From Clostridia bacterium (GTDB taxonomy: Bacteria > Bacillota > Clostridia > Oscillospirales > CAG-272): a stretch of 51,377 nt of DNA. Below, piece after piece: positions 25,485-35,436 of the stretch (the first letter of the stretch is position 1; each line of letters starts with the position of its first letter). The stretch lies in NCBI GenBank assembly GCA_017456985.1, contig JAFTIH010000048.1, positions 1 to 51,377 on the forward strand, in the 5' to 3' direction. Position numbers and translations under genes: made by a program. The notes beneath the pieces are model-generated. The model was not told the origin of the DNA. It ran no database searches and saw only the letters and a list, made by a program, of their open reading frames with translations.

Positions 25485-25516
25485 TGAAAAAGAAGCGAAA
25501 TTTCGCTTCTTTTTCA
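25485..25516 (+). terminator. Terminator after lipoprotein copy 1
   Basis: TGAAAAAGAAGCG and CGCTTCTTTTTCA form a 13-bp stem around a 6-base loop, with a T-rich tail. Confidence 0.88.
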
Positions 25517-25533
25517 TTTTTACGGAAAGATAC

Positions 25534-25562
25534 TTGACAAAGCAAAAAAATTTTAGTATAAT
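25534..25562 (+). promoter_or_regulatory. Promoter of the second small lipoprotein
   Basis: TTGACA (25534-25539), 17-base spacer, TATAAT (25557-25562), a perfect consensus. Confidence 0.88.
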
Positions 25563-25615
25563 AAAACGGTAAAGCCGAGAGAGTCGGCAGAAAAACGAAA
25601 AAAGGAAAAAGAGAT

Positions 25616-25987
25616 ATGAAAAAGACGGTAAAGATCGTAGCTCTGGCACTCGTGCTCGTTATGGCACTTGGACTGCTCGCATCCTGCGGCGGCGTAGAAC
25701 GCGGCGAATACGTGAGCGAAAAGGGTTATACCTATGAATTCAGCGGCAATCGCTACACCTATACGATGGATAAGGTCGTTCTCAAGGGCACCTACACCAT
25801 TAAGGATGTGGACGGTGACAAAATGATCATCTGCGAGATCAAGGAAAGATTCGTTGACGGCAAAGAGATCGAGTTTGGCGAGGACGACAAGGAATCCGAC
25901 CGCTATATCGGCTCCAAGACGGGCGTCAAGTTCATTGAGGGTGACGGTTACATCGTAGTCGGTACGACCAAATACACCAAGCGCTAA
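25616..25987 (+). CDS. Small secreted lipoprotein, unknown function (copy 2)
   Basis: 123 residues. The signal (KKTVKIVALALVLVMAL) is almost the same as in the gene before it, ending in lipobox LASC. The mature part differs but keeps a GEY start, and continues with short beta-strand-like stretches (YTYEFSGNRYTYTM, KGTYTIKDVDGDKM) and ends GTTKYTKR. It may be a small beta-barrel or lipocalin-like fold; no family is recognised. It is expressed from its own consensus promoter with AAAGGA before the ATG, and is followed by a strong terminator. Confidence 0.8.
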   Translation: MKKTVKIVALALVLVMALGLLASCGGVERGEYVSEKGYTYEFSGNRYTYTMDKVVLKGTYTIKDVDGDKMIICEIKERFVDGKEIEFGEDDKESDRYIGSKTGVKFIEGDGYIVVGTTKYTKR

Positions 25988-25991
25988 AAAG

Positions 25992-26021
25992 AAAAAGGCA
26001 AGCGTGGAGCTTGCCTTTTTT
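25992..26021 (+). terminator. Terminator after lipoprotein copy 2
   Basis: AAAAAGGCAAGC and GCTTGCCTTTTTT pair around GTGGA. Confidence 0.9.
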
Positions 26022-26031
26022 GTATAACAAA

Positions 26032-26054
26032 AACCACGCGATAGTCGCGTGGTT
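26032..26054. other. Perfect hairpin upstream of the candidate small RNA
   Basis: AACCACGCGA and TCGCGTGGTT form a 10-bp stem with a TAG loop. It has no T-run and no gene ends here. Function unknown. Confidence 0.5.
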
Positions 26055-26100
26055 CAAAAGAGGTTAACCGGTGAAAAGAAATCCTCTAGTGTGTTATACT

Positions 26101-26247
26101 GAATTGACCTGCCAGTCAAAACAAAAAACGCATGGTAGTAAGTAGCAGTTGCATGGCTGGCAGGCCAACAAAAAGCGCACTTTTGCCCGCCGGTATTATT
26201 AGGGCTATGCCCGAAAATGAAATCCCCCCGTTATACGGGGGGATTTT
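26101..26247 (+). ncRNA. Candidate small structured RNA with own terminator
   Basis: No coding frame here looks real. TATACT (26095-26100) with a weak GTGAAA box upstream could start a transcript at about 26106. The region then shows TTGACCTGCCAG (26104-26115) pairing with CTGGCAGGCCAA (26157-26168), 11 of 12 positions; a small GGGC-TAT-GCCC hairpin (26202-26212); and a terminator of 11 bp (26221-26245) with a T-run. This is the layout of an independent small RNA of about 140 bases. I recognise no family. It may instead be an interspersed repeat unit. Confidence 0.5.
26221..26247 (+). terminator. Terminator of the candidate small RNA
   Basis: AATCCCCCCGT and ACGGGGGGATT pair around TAT and are followed by TTTT. 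On the minus strand it could also serve the membrane-protein gene that ends at 26258. Confidence 0.88.
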
Positions 26248-26257
26248 TATCATCCTT

Positions 26258-26749
26258 TCAAAATGCCGCCTTGTTGTAGTAGCGGATGACGCGCAAAACG
26301 GCGTCCGATGCGTCGAATAGAAAGCGCTCCTCTCCCTTGTCCGTACGGATCACGGCAAGCACGCCGCCGCCCGCCGTCGGGTCGGCACGGAGATCGTGTG
26401 CCGCGCTCTCACCGCTTGCCGCGCGAATGGAAACGATGCTCGCGATGGGGAAGGAAAACAGCAGCCTTTCCTTTTTGCCGTAAAGCCGCAAAAAGCTGAT
26501 CTTGCCTCCCTCCGTGCGCACACAGCACTCATAGCTGACCGTGCGCCAGGTGAAAAACACCAGCATCCATATAAAAAGCGGCAGGATCGCGACGGGATGC
26601 GGAAAACGGATGGCAATGAACACCGAGGCGTATACCAGCGCGAACAAAACGTAGGCGAAAACGAGAAGGACGCGGCGCCCGCGCATTTTGCCGCGCGTTG
26701 TTACGGGATGCGCACATTCTGCAAAAAGAAACGAATTTTCCTCGGACAT
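26258..26749 (-). CDS. Small membrane protein with PH-like C-terminal part
   Basis: 163 residues from the ATG at 26749 (AGGGAG upstream; an earlier ATG at 26773 lacks a well-placed site). After a polar N-terminus come two close membrane helices (VLLVFAYVLFALVYASVFI and the PVAILPLFIWMLVFF stretch). Then follows a soluble beta-rich part, including SYECCVRTEGGKISFLRLYG and FSFPIASIVSIRAA, which resembles bacterial PH-like (bPH) domains behind paired helices. Function unknown. It is divergent from malQ, and the shared intergenic region carries a palindrome. Confidence 0.65.
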   Translation of the reverse strand: MSEENSFLFAECAHPVTTRGKMRGRRVLLVFAYVLFALVYASVFIAIRFPHPVAILPLFIWMLVFFTWRTVSYECCVRTEGGKISFLRLYGKKERLLFSFPIASIVSIRAASGESAAHDLRADPTAGGGVLAVIRTDKGEERFLFDASDAVLRVIRYYNKAAF

Positions 26750-26781
26750 TGGCTCTCTCCCTCTTTTTGTCATTCCCTTAC

Positions 26782-26809
26782 ATTATATCAAAAAATATGC
26801 AAAAGTCAA
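26782..26809 (-). promoter_or_regulatory. Promoter of the small membrane protein gene
   Basis: Minus strand TTGACT (26804-26809), 16-base spacer, TATAAT (26782-26787). Confidence 0.7.
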
Positions 26810-26827
26810 GTATGCATTTTGACTTTT
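26801..26827. promoter_or_regulatory. Palindrome in the divergent malQ intergenic region
   Basis: AAAAGTCAA (26801-26809) and TTGACTTTT (26819-26827) are perfect inverted copies separated by 9 bases. They overlap the -35 element of the leftward promoter and a possible -35 of malQ. A shared operator is possible; it may also simply be two divergent -35 boxes. Confidence 0.4.
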
Positions 26828-26864
26828 TGGCACATACTACCTTTAATAAAACAAGGAGACTTAT

Positions 26865-28298
26865 ATGCAAAAACGCAGAGCGGGCGTTTTAGCCCCCATT
26901 TTTGCCTTGCCCTCTGGCTATTCCTCGGGCGCCTTCGGACGGGAGGCGTACGAGTTCGTTGACCGCCTTGCCGAGGGTGGCTTTGCCTATTGGCAGGTGC
27001 TGCCGTTTACCGTGACGGATGCCTTCCGTTCGCCCTATGCTTCTCCCTCGTCCTTTAGCGTGAATCCCTATTTCATCGATCTCGTTTCACTCGCCGAGAG
27101 GGAGCTGATCACGAAAGAGGAGCTGGAGGCGGCGAAGGAGAGCGTTTCCTATACCTGCGAGTACGAGCGTCTGGAAGCGGAGCGTATGGCGCTTCTTTCT
27201 CGCGCCGCATCCCGCTTTACGGATGACGGAGCGCTTACTGCCTTTCTTGACGAAAATCCCTATCTTGAAGAATACTGCCGCTTTGCGGCGTTAAAAAAGG
27301 CAAACGGCGGGGTGCCTTGGCAGGCGTTCCGCGTGCAGGAGCCCGATGCCGACGCGTATCGCACGCACGCCTTTATCGCATACGAGTTTTTCCGTCAGTG
27401 GAGCGCACTCCACGCCTACGCAAACGCGCGTGGCATCCGCGTCATCGGGGACCTTCCCATCTACGTTTCCCACGACTCGGCAGACGTCTTTTTCCATCCC
27501 GAGCTGTTTTGCCTTGACGAGAACGGCGACCCCACGGGCGTTGCGGGTGTCCCCCCCGACTATTTTTGTGAGGACGGTCAGATGTGGGGCAATCCGCTTT
27601 ATCGCTGGGAGAAAATGAAGGAGGACGATTTCTCCTTCTGGCGCGCGCGCATCCGTCAGATGCTCACCTTCTTTGACGGCGTCCGCCTCGACCATTTCCG
27701 CGGCTACGACACCTATTTCGACATCCCCTACGGTGCGCCTAACGCCAAGAGCGGCGTCTGGCGAGAGGGACCGCGTGAGGCATTCGTGGATATGTTAAAG
27801 GAGGAGGGCGAGGGCGCGCTTTTGATCGCGGAGGACCTTGGTGACCTTTCTCCCTCGGTCGAAGAGCTTCTTGCGTACAGCGAGCTCCCGGGAATGCGCG
27901 TCTTCGCCTTTGCGACGGACGGTGCCGACTCACATCACATCCCGCACGCCTATCCCGCAAACACCGTGGCGTACAGCGGCACGCACGACAATAACACTCT
28001 GCTCGGCTTTCTCTTTTCTCTTGATGAGGAAAAGCGCCGAGAGCTCTTTGATTACTGCCGCTACGGCGGGGACGACGTCACCGAGGGCTGTCGCGCGGTC
28101 ATCGAAACGCTCTATCTCTCACACGCAAACCTTGTGATCCTTCCCATCCAAGACCTTTTATTCTTCGGGGAGGACACGCGCTTCAACACCCCGGGAAGGG
28201 CGGAGGGCAACTGGGCGTTCCGCATTACAGACGAGCAAATGCGCTCCATCGATATGGCGTACTTCCGTACCCTTGCCGAGCGCTACGGCAGAATTTGA
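26865..28298 (+). CDS. malQ: 4-alpha-glucanotransferase (amylomaltase)
   Basis: 477 residues, the typical length of a GH77 enzyme, which moves alpha-1,4-glucan segments between chains and releases glucose. It is used in maltodextrin or glycogen metabolism. Motifs: RAGVLAPIFALPS at the start, the SPYASPSSFSVNPYFID substrate loop, GIRVIGDLPIYVSHDSADV, the nucleophile Asp near 274 in DGVRLDHFRGY, the acid/base Glu near 322 in LLIAEDLG, and YSGTHDNNT with the transition-state Asp. AAGGAG precedes the ATG. No other glucan gene is next to it. Confidence 0.95.
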   Translation: MQKRRAGVLAPIFALPSGYSSGAFGREAYEFVDRLAEGGFAYWQVLPFTVTDAFRSPYASPSSFSVNPYFIDLVSLAERELITKEELEAAKESVSYTCEYERLEAERMALLSRAASRFTDDGALTAFLDENPYLEEYCRFAALKKANGGVPWQAFRVQEPDADAYRTHAFIAYEFFRQWSALHAYANARGIRVIGDLPIYVSHDSADVFFHPELFCLDENGDPTGVAGVPPDYFCEDGQMWGNPLYRWEKMKEDDFSFWRARIRQMLTFFDGVRLDHFRGYDTYFDIPYGAPNAKSGVWREGPREAFVDMLKEEGEGALLIAEDLGDLSPSVEELLAYSELPGMRVFAFATDGADSHHIPHAYPANTVAYSGTHDNNTLLGFLFSLDEEKRRELFDYCRYGGDDVTEGCRAVIETLYLSHANLVILPIQDLLFFGEDTRFNTPGRAEGNWAFRITDEQMRSIDMAYFRTLAERYGRI

Positions 28299-28304
28299 TA
28301 CAAA

Positions 28305-28344
28305 AATGCGTTGCTTCCCGAAGGGAGCAACGCATTAATTTTTT
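28305..28344. terminator. Terminator between malQ and ligA
   Basis: AATGCGTTGCTTCCC and GGGAGCAACGCATT form a 14-bp stem with a GAA loop, then AATTTTTTG. It lies between converging genes. Confidence 0.88.
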
Positions 28345-28348
28345 GTTT

Positions 28349-30382
<2,034 letters not shown>

Positions 30383-30384
30383 TT

Positions 30385-30413
30385 ATTATACCCCTTATCG
30401 GGGAAAAAGTCAA
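30385..30413 (-). promoter_or_regulatory. Promoter of ligA overlapping the dapA stop
   Basis: Minus strand TTGACT (30408-30413), 17-base spacer, TATAAT (30385-30390). The TGA stop of dapA lies inside the -35 box. The spacer holds a CCCC-gataa-GGGG hairpin that could end the dapA message. Confidence 0.75.
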
Positions 30414-31303
30414 GAGATTTTGAACCGCGTCAAGCGCGAAATTTCGGCGCGAAGCTCCTCGCAAAGACCCGCAGTGGGAGCAGAGAGCGGCAGACGGCAC
30501 GCCCCGTCCCCAAAGCCCATCTGACGGAGCGCTTCCTTAACGGGGGACGGGCTCGTTTCCTTGAAAAGCAGCCCAACGAGCGGGGCGATCTGCGCAAAGA
30601 GAGCGCGTGCCTTGGCGGGATGCTCCGCAAAAAGCGCCGTGATCGCCTGCACCGTGCGCGGCGCGATCGCCGATACCACCGAGATCACCCCGTCGCCGCC
30701 CATCGCGAGCGAGGGTAAAAGAAAGGCGTCCGAGCCCGTGTAGATGCGCTTATTCTCTCCAAAGGCGGTGCAAAGCGCAAAAAAGTGCTGGGCGTCCTCC
30801 TTCGCCTCCTTGATCCCCACCACGTTTTCGTGGGAGAGGATCACACCGTAGTCCGCAAGCGAAAGATCGCATCCCGTGCGTGAGGGAACGTTATACGCCA
30901 AAACGGGCGCGCTTACCGCCTCCGCAACCGAAAGAAAATGCGTGCGCACGCCTTCGCGCGTGCCGCGGTTGTAATAGGGCGTTACCACGAGCAGTCCGTG
31001 CGCCCCAAGCGCCGCCGCCCGACGGGACAGAGCCAGCGTGCGACGGGTGTCCGCGCACCCCGTTCCCATAATCACCGTGAGTTTGTCGCCCACGCGGTCG
31101 AGCGTGAAGGAAAGAAGCGCATCGCGCTCGCGGTCGCTTAACACGGGCGCCTCTCCCGTCGTCCCCGCAACCACCACGCCGCCCACGCCCGCCGCTGCCT
31201 GTAAGTCCAAAAGTCGCCCGAGCGTATCAAAATCGATCCCATCCTCGCAAAAAGGGGTGACGAGGGCGGTGCCAACCCCGAAAAACAGCCGTTTCTTTTC
31301 CAA
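30410..31303 (-). CDS. dapA: 4-hydroxy-tetrahydrodipicolinate synthase
   Basis: 297 residues from a TTG start with AAAGGA about 7 bases upstream. Condenses pyruvate with aspartate semialdehyde in lysine and diaminopimelate synthesis. DapA signs: GTALVTPF (11-18), GTTGEAP (47-53), TPYYNRGT, the catalytic Tyr137 in YNVPSRTG, the Schiff-base Lys165 in GIKEAKED, and a GxDxFLLP-type segment (GSDAFLLP). No ATG exists in the N-terminal part. The gene stands alone on its strand and ends where the ligA promoter starts. Other N-acetylneuraminate-lyase-family enzymes are less likely given the SRTG motif. Confidence 0.93.
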   Translation of the reverse strand: MEKKRLFFGVGTALVTPFCEDGIDFDTLGRLLDLQAAAGVGGVVVAGTTGEAPVLSDRERDALLSFTLDRVGDKLTVIMGTGCADTRRTLALSRRAAALGAHGLLVVTPYYNRGTREGVRTHFLSVAEAVSAPVLAYNVPSRTGCDLSLADYGVILSHENVVGIKEAKEDAQHFFALCTAFGENKRIYTGSDAFLLPSLAMGGDGVISVVSAIAPRTVQAITALFAEHPAKARALFAQIAPLVGLLFKETSPSPVKEALRQMGFGDGACRLPLSAPTAGLCEELRAEISRLTRFKIS

Positions 31304-31320
31304 AATAATTCCTTTCTCTC

Positions 31321-31349
31321 TTGCAAAAAGCAAAAGAATGTGTTAAAAT
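31321..31349 (+). promoter_or_regulatory. Promoter of queA
   Basis: TTGCAA (31321-31326), 17-base spacer, TAAAAT (31344-31349). Confidence 0.7.
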
Positions 31350-31389
31350 GATGCTGATAATAGCATATGTAAGAAATGGAACGAAGTGA

Positions 31390-32460
31390 ATGATAAAGAT
31401 CGTCAACGAACGCACCAAAACTGACCTCTCTACGGCGGATTTTGCCTACGACCTTCCCCCCGAGCTGATTGCGCAGACGCCGCTTGAAAAGCGGGACTCG
31501 TCGCGCCTTTTCGTGCTCGACCGCAAGACGGGCTCGTTTGCGCACCGCCACTTTTACGATATTCTCGATTACCTGAAGGAGGGCGACACCCTCGTCGTCA
31601 ATTCCTCCAAGGTCATCCCCGCACGTCTTTTGGGCGTGACTGAGAAAACGGGCTCCTCGATGGAGCTCCTTCTTTTGCGGATGCAAGAGGACGGCACGTG
31701 GGAAACCCTCGTGCGCCCGGGCAAGCGCGCAAAGCTCGGCGCCCGCTTCGTCTTTGGGGACGTCTTGCACGCCGAGGTCGTCGCGATGGGCGAGGAAGGG
31801 AACCGCATCGTCGCCTTCGAGTACGATAAGGAGCGCTACGGCAGCATTTACGAGGTGCTTGACGCAGTCGGTAATATGCCGCTACCGCCCTATATCACCG
31901 CGCGCCTTGAAAAAAAGGATCGCTATCAGACCGTCTATGCGAAAACCGAGGGCTCTGCCGCCGCCCCCACCGCGGGACTTCATTTCACCAAGGAGCTTTT
32001 GGAGGAGGTCAAGCGGCGCGGTATCGCCGTTGCAGAGGTCACGCTCCACGTTGGGCTCGGCACCTTCCGTCCCGTTAAGGTGGATCGCATTGAGGACCAC
32101 CATATGCATACCGAGCATTTCGTCATCACGAAGGAAACTGCCGACCTTATCAATGCGCGCCGCGCGGCGGGCGGCAGAGTGATCGCCGTCGGTACCACCT
32201 CGACGCGCGTGCTCGAAAGCGTCGCGGACGAAAACGGACTTCTCCGCCCCTTTGACGGCGAAACGGGCATTTTCATTTATCCCGGCTACCGCTTCCGCGC
32301 CGTCGATGCCCTCATCACCAACTTCCATCTTCCTGAAAGCACGCTTCTTATGCTCGTTTCCGCCTTTTCGGACAGAGAAACGGTGATGCGCGCGTATGAA
32401 GAGGCGGTGGCACAGAAGTATCGTTTCTTCTCCTTCGGCGACGCGATGCTGATTGTATAA
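31390..32460 (+). CDS. queA: S-adenosylmethionine:tRNA ribosyltransferase-isomerase
   Basis: 356 residues. Transfers the ribosyl part of SAM to preQ1 in tRNA, giving epoxyqueuosine. Motifs: [21 protein letters not shown] (first 20 of this given) near the start, [25 protein letters not shown], the [10 protein letters not shown] signature, [27 protein letters not shown] and [16 protein letters not shown]. The ribosome site before the ATG is weak (GGAACGAAG). It is divergent from dapA and the only queuosine gene visible here; tgt is not in the window. Confidence 0.95.
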   Translation: MIKIVNERTKTDLSTADFAYDLPPELIAQTPLEKRDSSRLFVLDRKTGSFAHRHFYDILDYLKEGDTLVVNSSKVIPARLLGVTEKTGSSMELLLLRMQEDGTWETLVRPGKRAKLGARFVFGDVLHAEVVAMGEEGNRIVAFEYDKERYGSIYEVLDAVGNMPLPPYITARLEKKDRYQTVYAKTEGSAAAPTAGLHFTKELLEEVKRRGIAVAEVTLHVGLGTFRPVKVDRIEDHHMHTEHFVITKETADLINARRAAGGRVIAVGTTSTRVLESVADENGLLRPFDGETGIFIYPGYRFRAVDALITNFHLPESTLLMLVSAFSDRETVMRAYEEAVAQKYRFFSFGDAMLIV

Positions 32461-32702
32461 ATCGTCCAATACGGCGTTGCTCCTCGCCTACTCCCTCGCC
32501 GTAGGTAACTACGCCTTCGGGAGGCGGCTCTGGTGCGCCTTGTCTTGAACGATTTCTACAAACCAGCATATCCTGCGTCCCGTGAGCATGAAGGAGACAA
32601 TACGGCGTTGCTCCCCGCCTGCGACGATTTCTCCTGATCAGCAAGCAAATCAAATAAATGAAAAAAACCACATTCATCAAGTAACGCACGAAAGGCAACA
32701 CT
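32461..32702 (+). repeat. Intergenic tract with a degenerate direct repeat
   Basis: caatacggcgttgctcc followed by t/c and cgcct occurs at about 32466-32488 and again at about 32598-32620. In both copies an acgatttct block follows, after about 85 bases in the first copy and few in the second. The first copy also carries a GGCGAG/CTCGCC-rich palindromic middle. It looks like a small repeat duplicated with a deletion. A similar ctactccctcg patch occurs near 44680. Confidence 0.5.
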
Positions 32703-33590
32703 ATGAACACCAAAGAAAACGCAAAAAAACTCTTTTTCGATCTTCTTATCACCCTGCTTGCGGGTGCCATCGTTGGTACGGGTTACCACATTTTCCAAAA
32801 CAGCAACGGCTTTGCCCCGGGCGGCGTTGGCGGTCTTGCGACCATCACGCACCACCTGCTTGGCGGGCGCGTCAGCTGGTCGGTCTTAATGCTTGCCTTC
32901 AATCTGCCTATCTTTATTCTTTTGATGATCTTCGTCAACAAAAAGATGGGTCTTATTCTCAGCCTTTATATGATCGTGCAGTCCTTTATGCCCGAGCTTT
33001 ACGATCTGCTCGGCGTGAAGCCCTACTCGCTTCTCAACAACGCCGAGGATTTCAACGTGGTCTTTGCCTGCATTGCTACGGGCGTGATCACGGGCTTCGG
33101 CTTCTTCTTGATGCTCAGGCGCTTTGGCGCGAGCGGCGGCACCTACGCCATCTCGGCACTGCTTAAACGCGCGCGTCCCGCGATGAATATCGCGTACGTT
33201 GCCTTCATTATGGATGCCAGCGTCGTCTTTATCGCATTTTTCGTGTACGGTATGCGCATCACGCCCGTCATTTGTACGTTGCTCAACCTCTTTATCGCCA
33301 GCGTTATCGTGGACAGGGGACTCAGTGGTTTAAAAGAAGGGTACAAGTTTGAGATCGTCACCGCACACCCGCAGGCGCTTGCCGAGGAGCTGATGAGCAA
33401 GCTCAAGCACGGCGTTACCGAGCTCCGTGCGCACGGTATGTACTCCGATACCGATAAATATATGCTCGTTTGTATCATCAACAAGCGCCAGCTTGGCGAT
33501 ATGATGCGCATCCTGCGCTCCTATCCCGATACCTTCGCAAGCTTCTCGCGTGTCAACGAAGTATTTGGTAATTTCAAGCACAAGGTCTAA
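32703..33590 (+). CDS. YitT family membrane protein
   Basis: 295 residues: about five or six membrane helices (2-200) with the family motifs NGFAPGGVGGLATI, FNLPIF and RFGASGGTYAI, followed by a soluble DUF2179 domain (about 210-295) with the HGVTELRAHGMY and DKYMLVCIINKRQL segments. YitT proteins are common in Firmicutes. Their transport or signalling role is not established. AAAGG lies before the ATG. It is followed after 34 bases by the MBL-fold gene, and the two may form one transcript. Confidence 0.9.
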   Translation: MNTKENAKKLFFDLLITLLAGAIVGTGYHIFQNSNGFAPGGVGGLATITHHLLGGRVSWSVLMLAFNLPIFILLMIFVNKKMGLILSLYMIVQSFMPELYDLLGVKPYSLLNNAEDFNVVFACIATGVITGFGFFLMLRRFGASGGTYAISALLKRARPAMNIAYVAFIMDASVVFIAFFVYGMRITPVICTLLNLFIASVIVDRGLSGLKEGYKFEIVTAHPQALAEELMSKLKHGVTELRAHGMYSDTDKYMLVCIINKRQLGDMMRILRSYPDTFASFSRVNEVFGNFKHKV

Positions 33591-33624
33591 CGAATCTACA
33601 TAAAAAACGAAAGAAGGAAATCTT

Positions 33625-34479
33625 ATGAAAAACGCAATTCACTCTCTCGCACCCGTGCGCACCTTCCCGCATCGCGGCGGCTTCCTTTACGTGCAAAACC
33701 AAGCGCAGATCATCACGACTGAGCAGGGCAAGATCATCGCCATCGACGGCGGTCACGTTGGCGAGGGAGAATTTTTTCTTGAATATTTGAAGAAGCTCAC
33801 GGGCAAGGAAAAGCCCCACGTCGATGCGTGGCTCCTGACCCATCCCCACGATGACCATATCCCCGCGTTTCTCGAGCTGATGGAAAAGCACGCGGACGAG
33901 TTTACCGTGGACAAGATCTTCTATAATTTCCCCTCCGCACAGTTCTGCGGCAACTACGGCGACAAGGGCGCAAGCAAGACTACTGCCGAATTCTATGCGC
34001 TTTTGCCCCGCTTCGTGGAAAAAACCACGATCTGCTCCGTGGGCGACGTGTACGACGTCGGTGACGCCCACGTCGAGATCCTCTATTCTCCCGACCCCTA
34101 TATCACCCAGAACGTTTGCAACAACACCTCCGTCGTCTATAAGATCACCCTCGGCGGCAAGGTCTTGCTCATTCTCGGCGATTGCGGTGTCGAGGCGGGT
34201 AACCGTATTTTGAACCGCTTTGGCGCGGATGGCGTCAAATGCGACGTCTGCCAGATGGCGCACCACGGTCAGCAGGGTGTCAATCGCGCCTTCTACGAGG
34301 CGGCACGCCCCGAGGTCTGCATCTATTTAGCGCCCGATTGGGTATGGAACAACGACGCGGGCGACGGCTTTAATACCTACAACCTCAAAACGGTTGAGGT
34401 GCGCGGCTGGATGGACGAGATCGGCACCGTCAAAACGACGCTCTGCACCGTCTTCGGCACGCAAATTTACGAGTGGTAA
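33625..34479 (+). CDS. Metallo-beta-lactamase-fold hydrolase
   Basis: 284 residues of the MBL fold. Metal-binding motifs are LLTHPHDDH (HxHxDH, about 71-79), LILGDCG for the bridging Asp (about 187), and MAHHGQQG for the last His (about 210). The arrangement resembles the hydrolase domain of ComEC and other phosphodiesterase-like MBL proteins. It has no signal peptide or membrane segment, so it is probably cytoplasmic. The substrate is unknown. AAGAAGGAAAT precedes the ATG. The gene is followed by the multi-hairpin intergenic element. Confidence 0.82.
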   Translation: MKNAIHSLAPVRTFPHRGGFLYVQNQAQIITTEQGKIIAIDGGHVGEGEFFLEYLKKLTGKEKPHVDAWLLTHPHDDHIPAFLELMEKHADEFTVDKIFYNFPSAQFCGNYGDKGASKTTAEFYALLPRFVEKTTICSVGDVYDVGDAHVEILYSPDPYITQNVCNNTSVVYKITLGGKVLLILGDCGVEAGNRILNRFGADGVKCDVCQMAHHGQQGVNRAFYEAARPEVCIYLAPDWVWNNDAGDGFNTYNLKTVEVRGWMDEIGTVKTTLCTVFGTQIYEW

Positions 34480-34481
34480 GC

Positions 34482-34640
34482 ACACCGCCGTGCGGTGTAC
34501 CGTGAATTGCCCTTTAGGCATGAATTGGCTTTCGCCATGAATCGAGCTGTGCTTATGAATTGCACCGATCGGTGCATTTAAAAAGGACAATTCAAATGAT
34601 GGCGCTTTGCGTCAATTCATGACACTCTATGTCAATTCAT
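34482..34640. repeat. Multi-hairpin palindromic element A
   Basis: A chain of small hairpins: 34482-34498, 34509-34519, 34527-34536, 34562-34575 (perfect palindrome GCACCGATCGGTGC), 34601-34613 and 34621-34633. In the left half they are separated by the linker ATGAATTG (34520-34527, 34555-34562, with near copies at 34502 and 34537). In the right half the linker is its reverse complement, CAATTCAT (34613-34620, 34633-34640). The whole can fold as a branched cruciform. It does not encode a protein. It lies between the MBL-fold gene and the exporter genes. Confidence 0.7.
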
Positions 34641-34683
34641 GATTCGGTAGCATCTATTCATTTTCATCTCCCAAGGAGCTTCT

Positions 34684-35436
34684 ATGGAACAGCTTTTGCA
34701 TCAGATTTTACGCGTCTGCGCCTTTATGATCGAGTCGGGCGGCGAGATCAGCCGCGTCGAGGAAGGGCTTTCGCGGATGACGGCGGCGTACGGCGCCGAG
34801 GAATGCCACGTCTATGCCACCACCGCACAGGTGTCCGTCACGGTCGTGAAGGCGGGCGAGGTGCGCACGCAAATGTGCCGTCCGCATCGCGTTTCTCTCG
34901 ACCTTGACCGCCTTGACCGCGCCAACGCTCTCGTGCGCCGCATTTGCGCCGAAACACCCCGCGCGGACGAGATCGCGCACGAGCTTGACGCCCTTCGGGC
35001 GCGCCGTCCCTATCCCGTGCTCGTCACCGCCCCCACGACGGGCGTGATCGCCGCCGCGTTTGCCGTCTTCTTCGGCGCCCGCACCCTCGCAGAGCCCCTC
35101 GTTGCGCTCGTCCTCGGAACGGCACTCGGGTTTCTCTCCCGTGCGCTCTCCCGTGCCAAAACCAATCGGATGCTCAACTCCTTCCTGTTATCCTTTTTAG
35201 CATCCCTCTTTTCCTTCTTCGCCGTGCGCGCAGGGCTCGTCCCCACCGCCGACTTCATCATCATCGGCTATATTATGAACCTCATCCCGGGCGTCGGCTT
35301 CACGAGCGCGCTTCGCGACCTCTTCGTGGGCGACCTTTTCACGGGAATGTCCCGCATCCTCGAGGCGCTTTTGCTCGCGGCGTCCATCGCCCTCGGCTTC
35401 GTCTTGACGATGCTGCTCTTTGGAGGTGTCGCGTAA
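34684..35436 (+). CDS. Threonine/serine exporter, ThrE N-terminal-type subunit
   Basis: 250 residues of the ThrE (PF06738-type) family: a soluble N-terminal part with ESGGEISRVEEGLSRMT (about 17-33) and then five hydrophobic segments from about 118 on, with TTGVIAAAFAVFFGA and IPGVGFTSALRDLFVGD. In single-chain ThrE the two halves are fused. Here the second half is the next gene, whose ATG overlaps this stop by one base (TAATG). Together they probably export threonine or serine. AAGGAG precedes the ATG. Confidence 0.9.
   Translation: MEQLLHQILRVCAFMIESGGEISRVEEGLSRMTAAYGAEECHVYATTAQVSVTVVKAGEVRTQMCRPHRVSLDLDRLDRANALVRRICAETPRADEIAHELDALRARRPYPVLVTAPTTGVIAAAFAVFFGARTLAEPLVALVLGTALGFLSRALSRAKTNRMLNSFLLSFLASLFSFFAVRAGLVPTADFIIIGYIMNLIPGVGFTSALRDLFVGDLFTGMSRILEALLLAASIALGFVLTMLLFGGVA

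Noticed and set aside
26132-26320. 62-codon frame over the candidate small RNA
   Set aside because: It runs through a terminator hairpin and lacks coding character.
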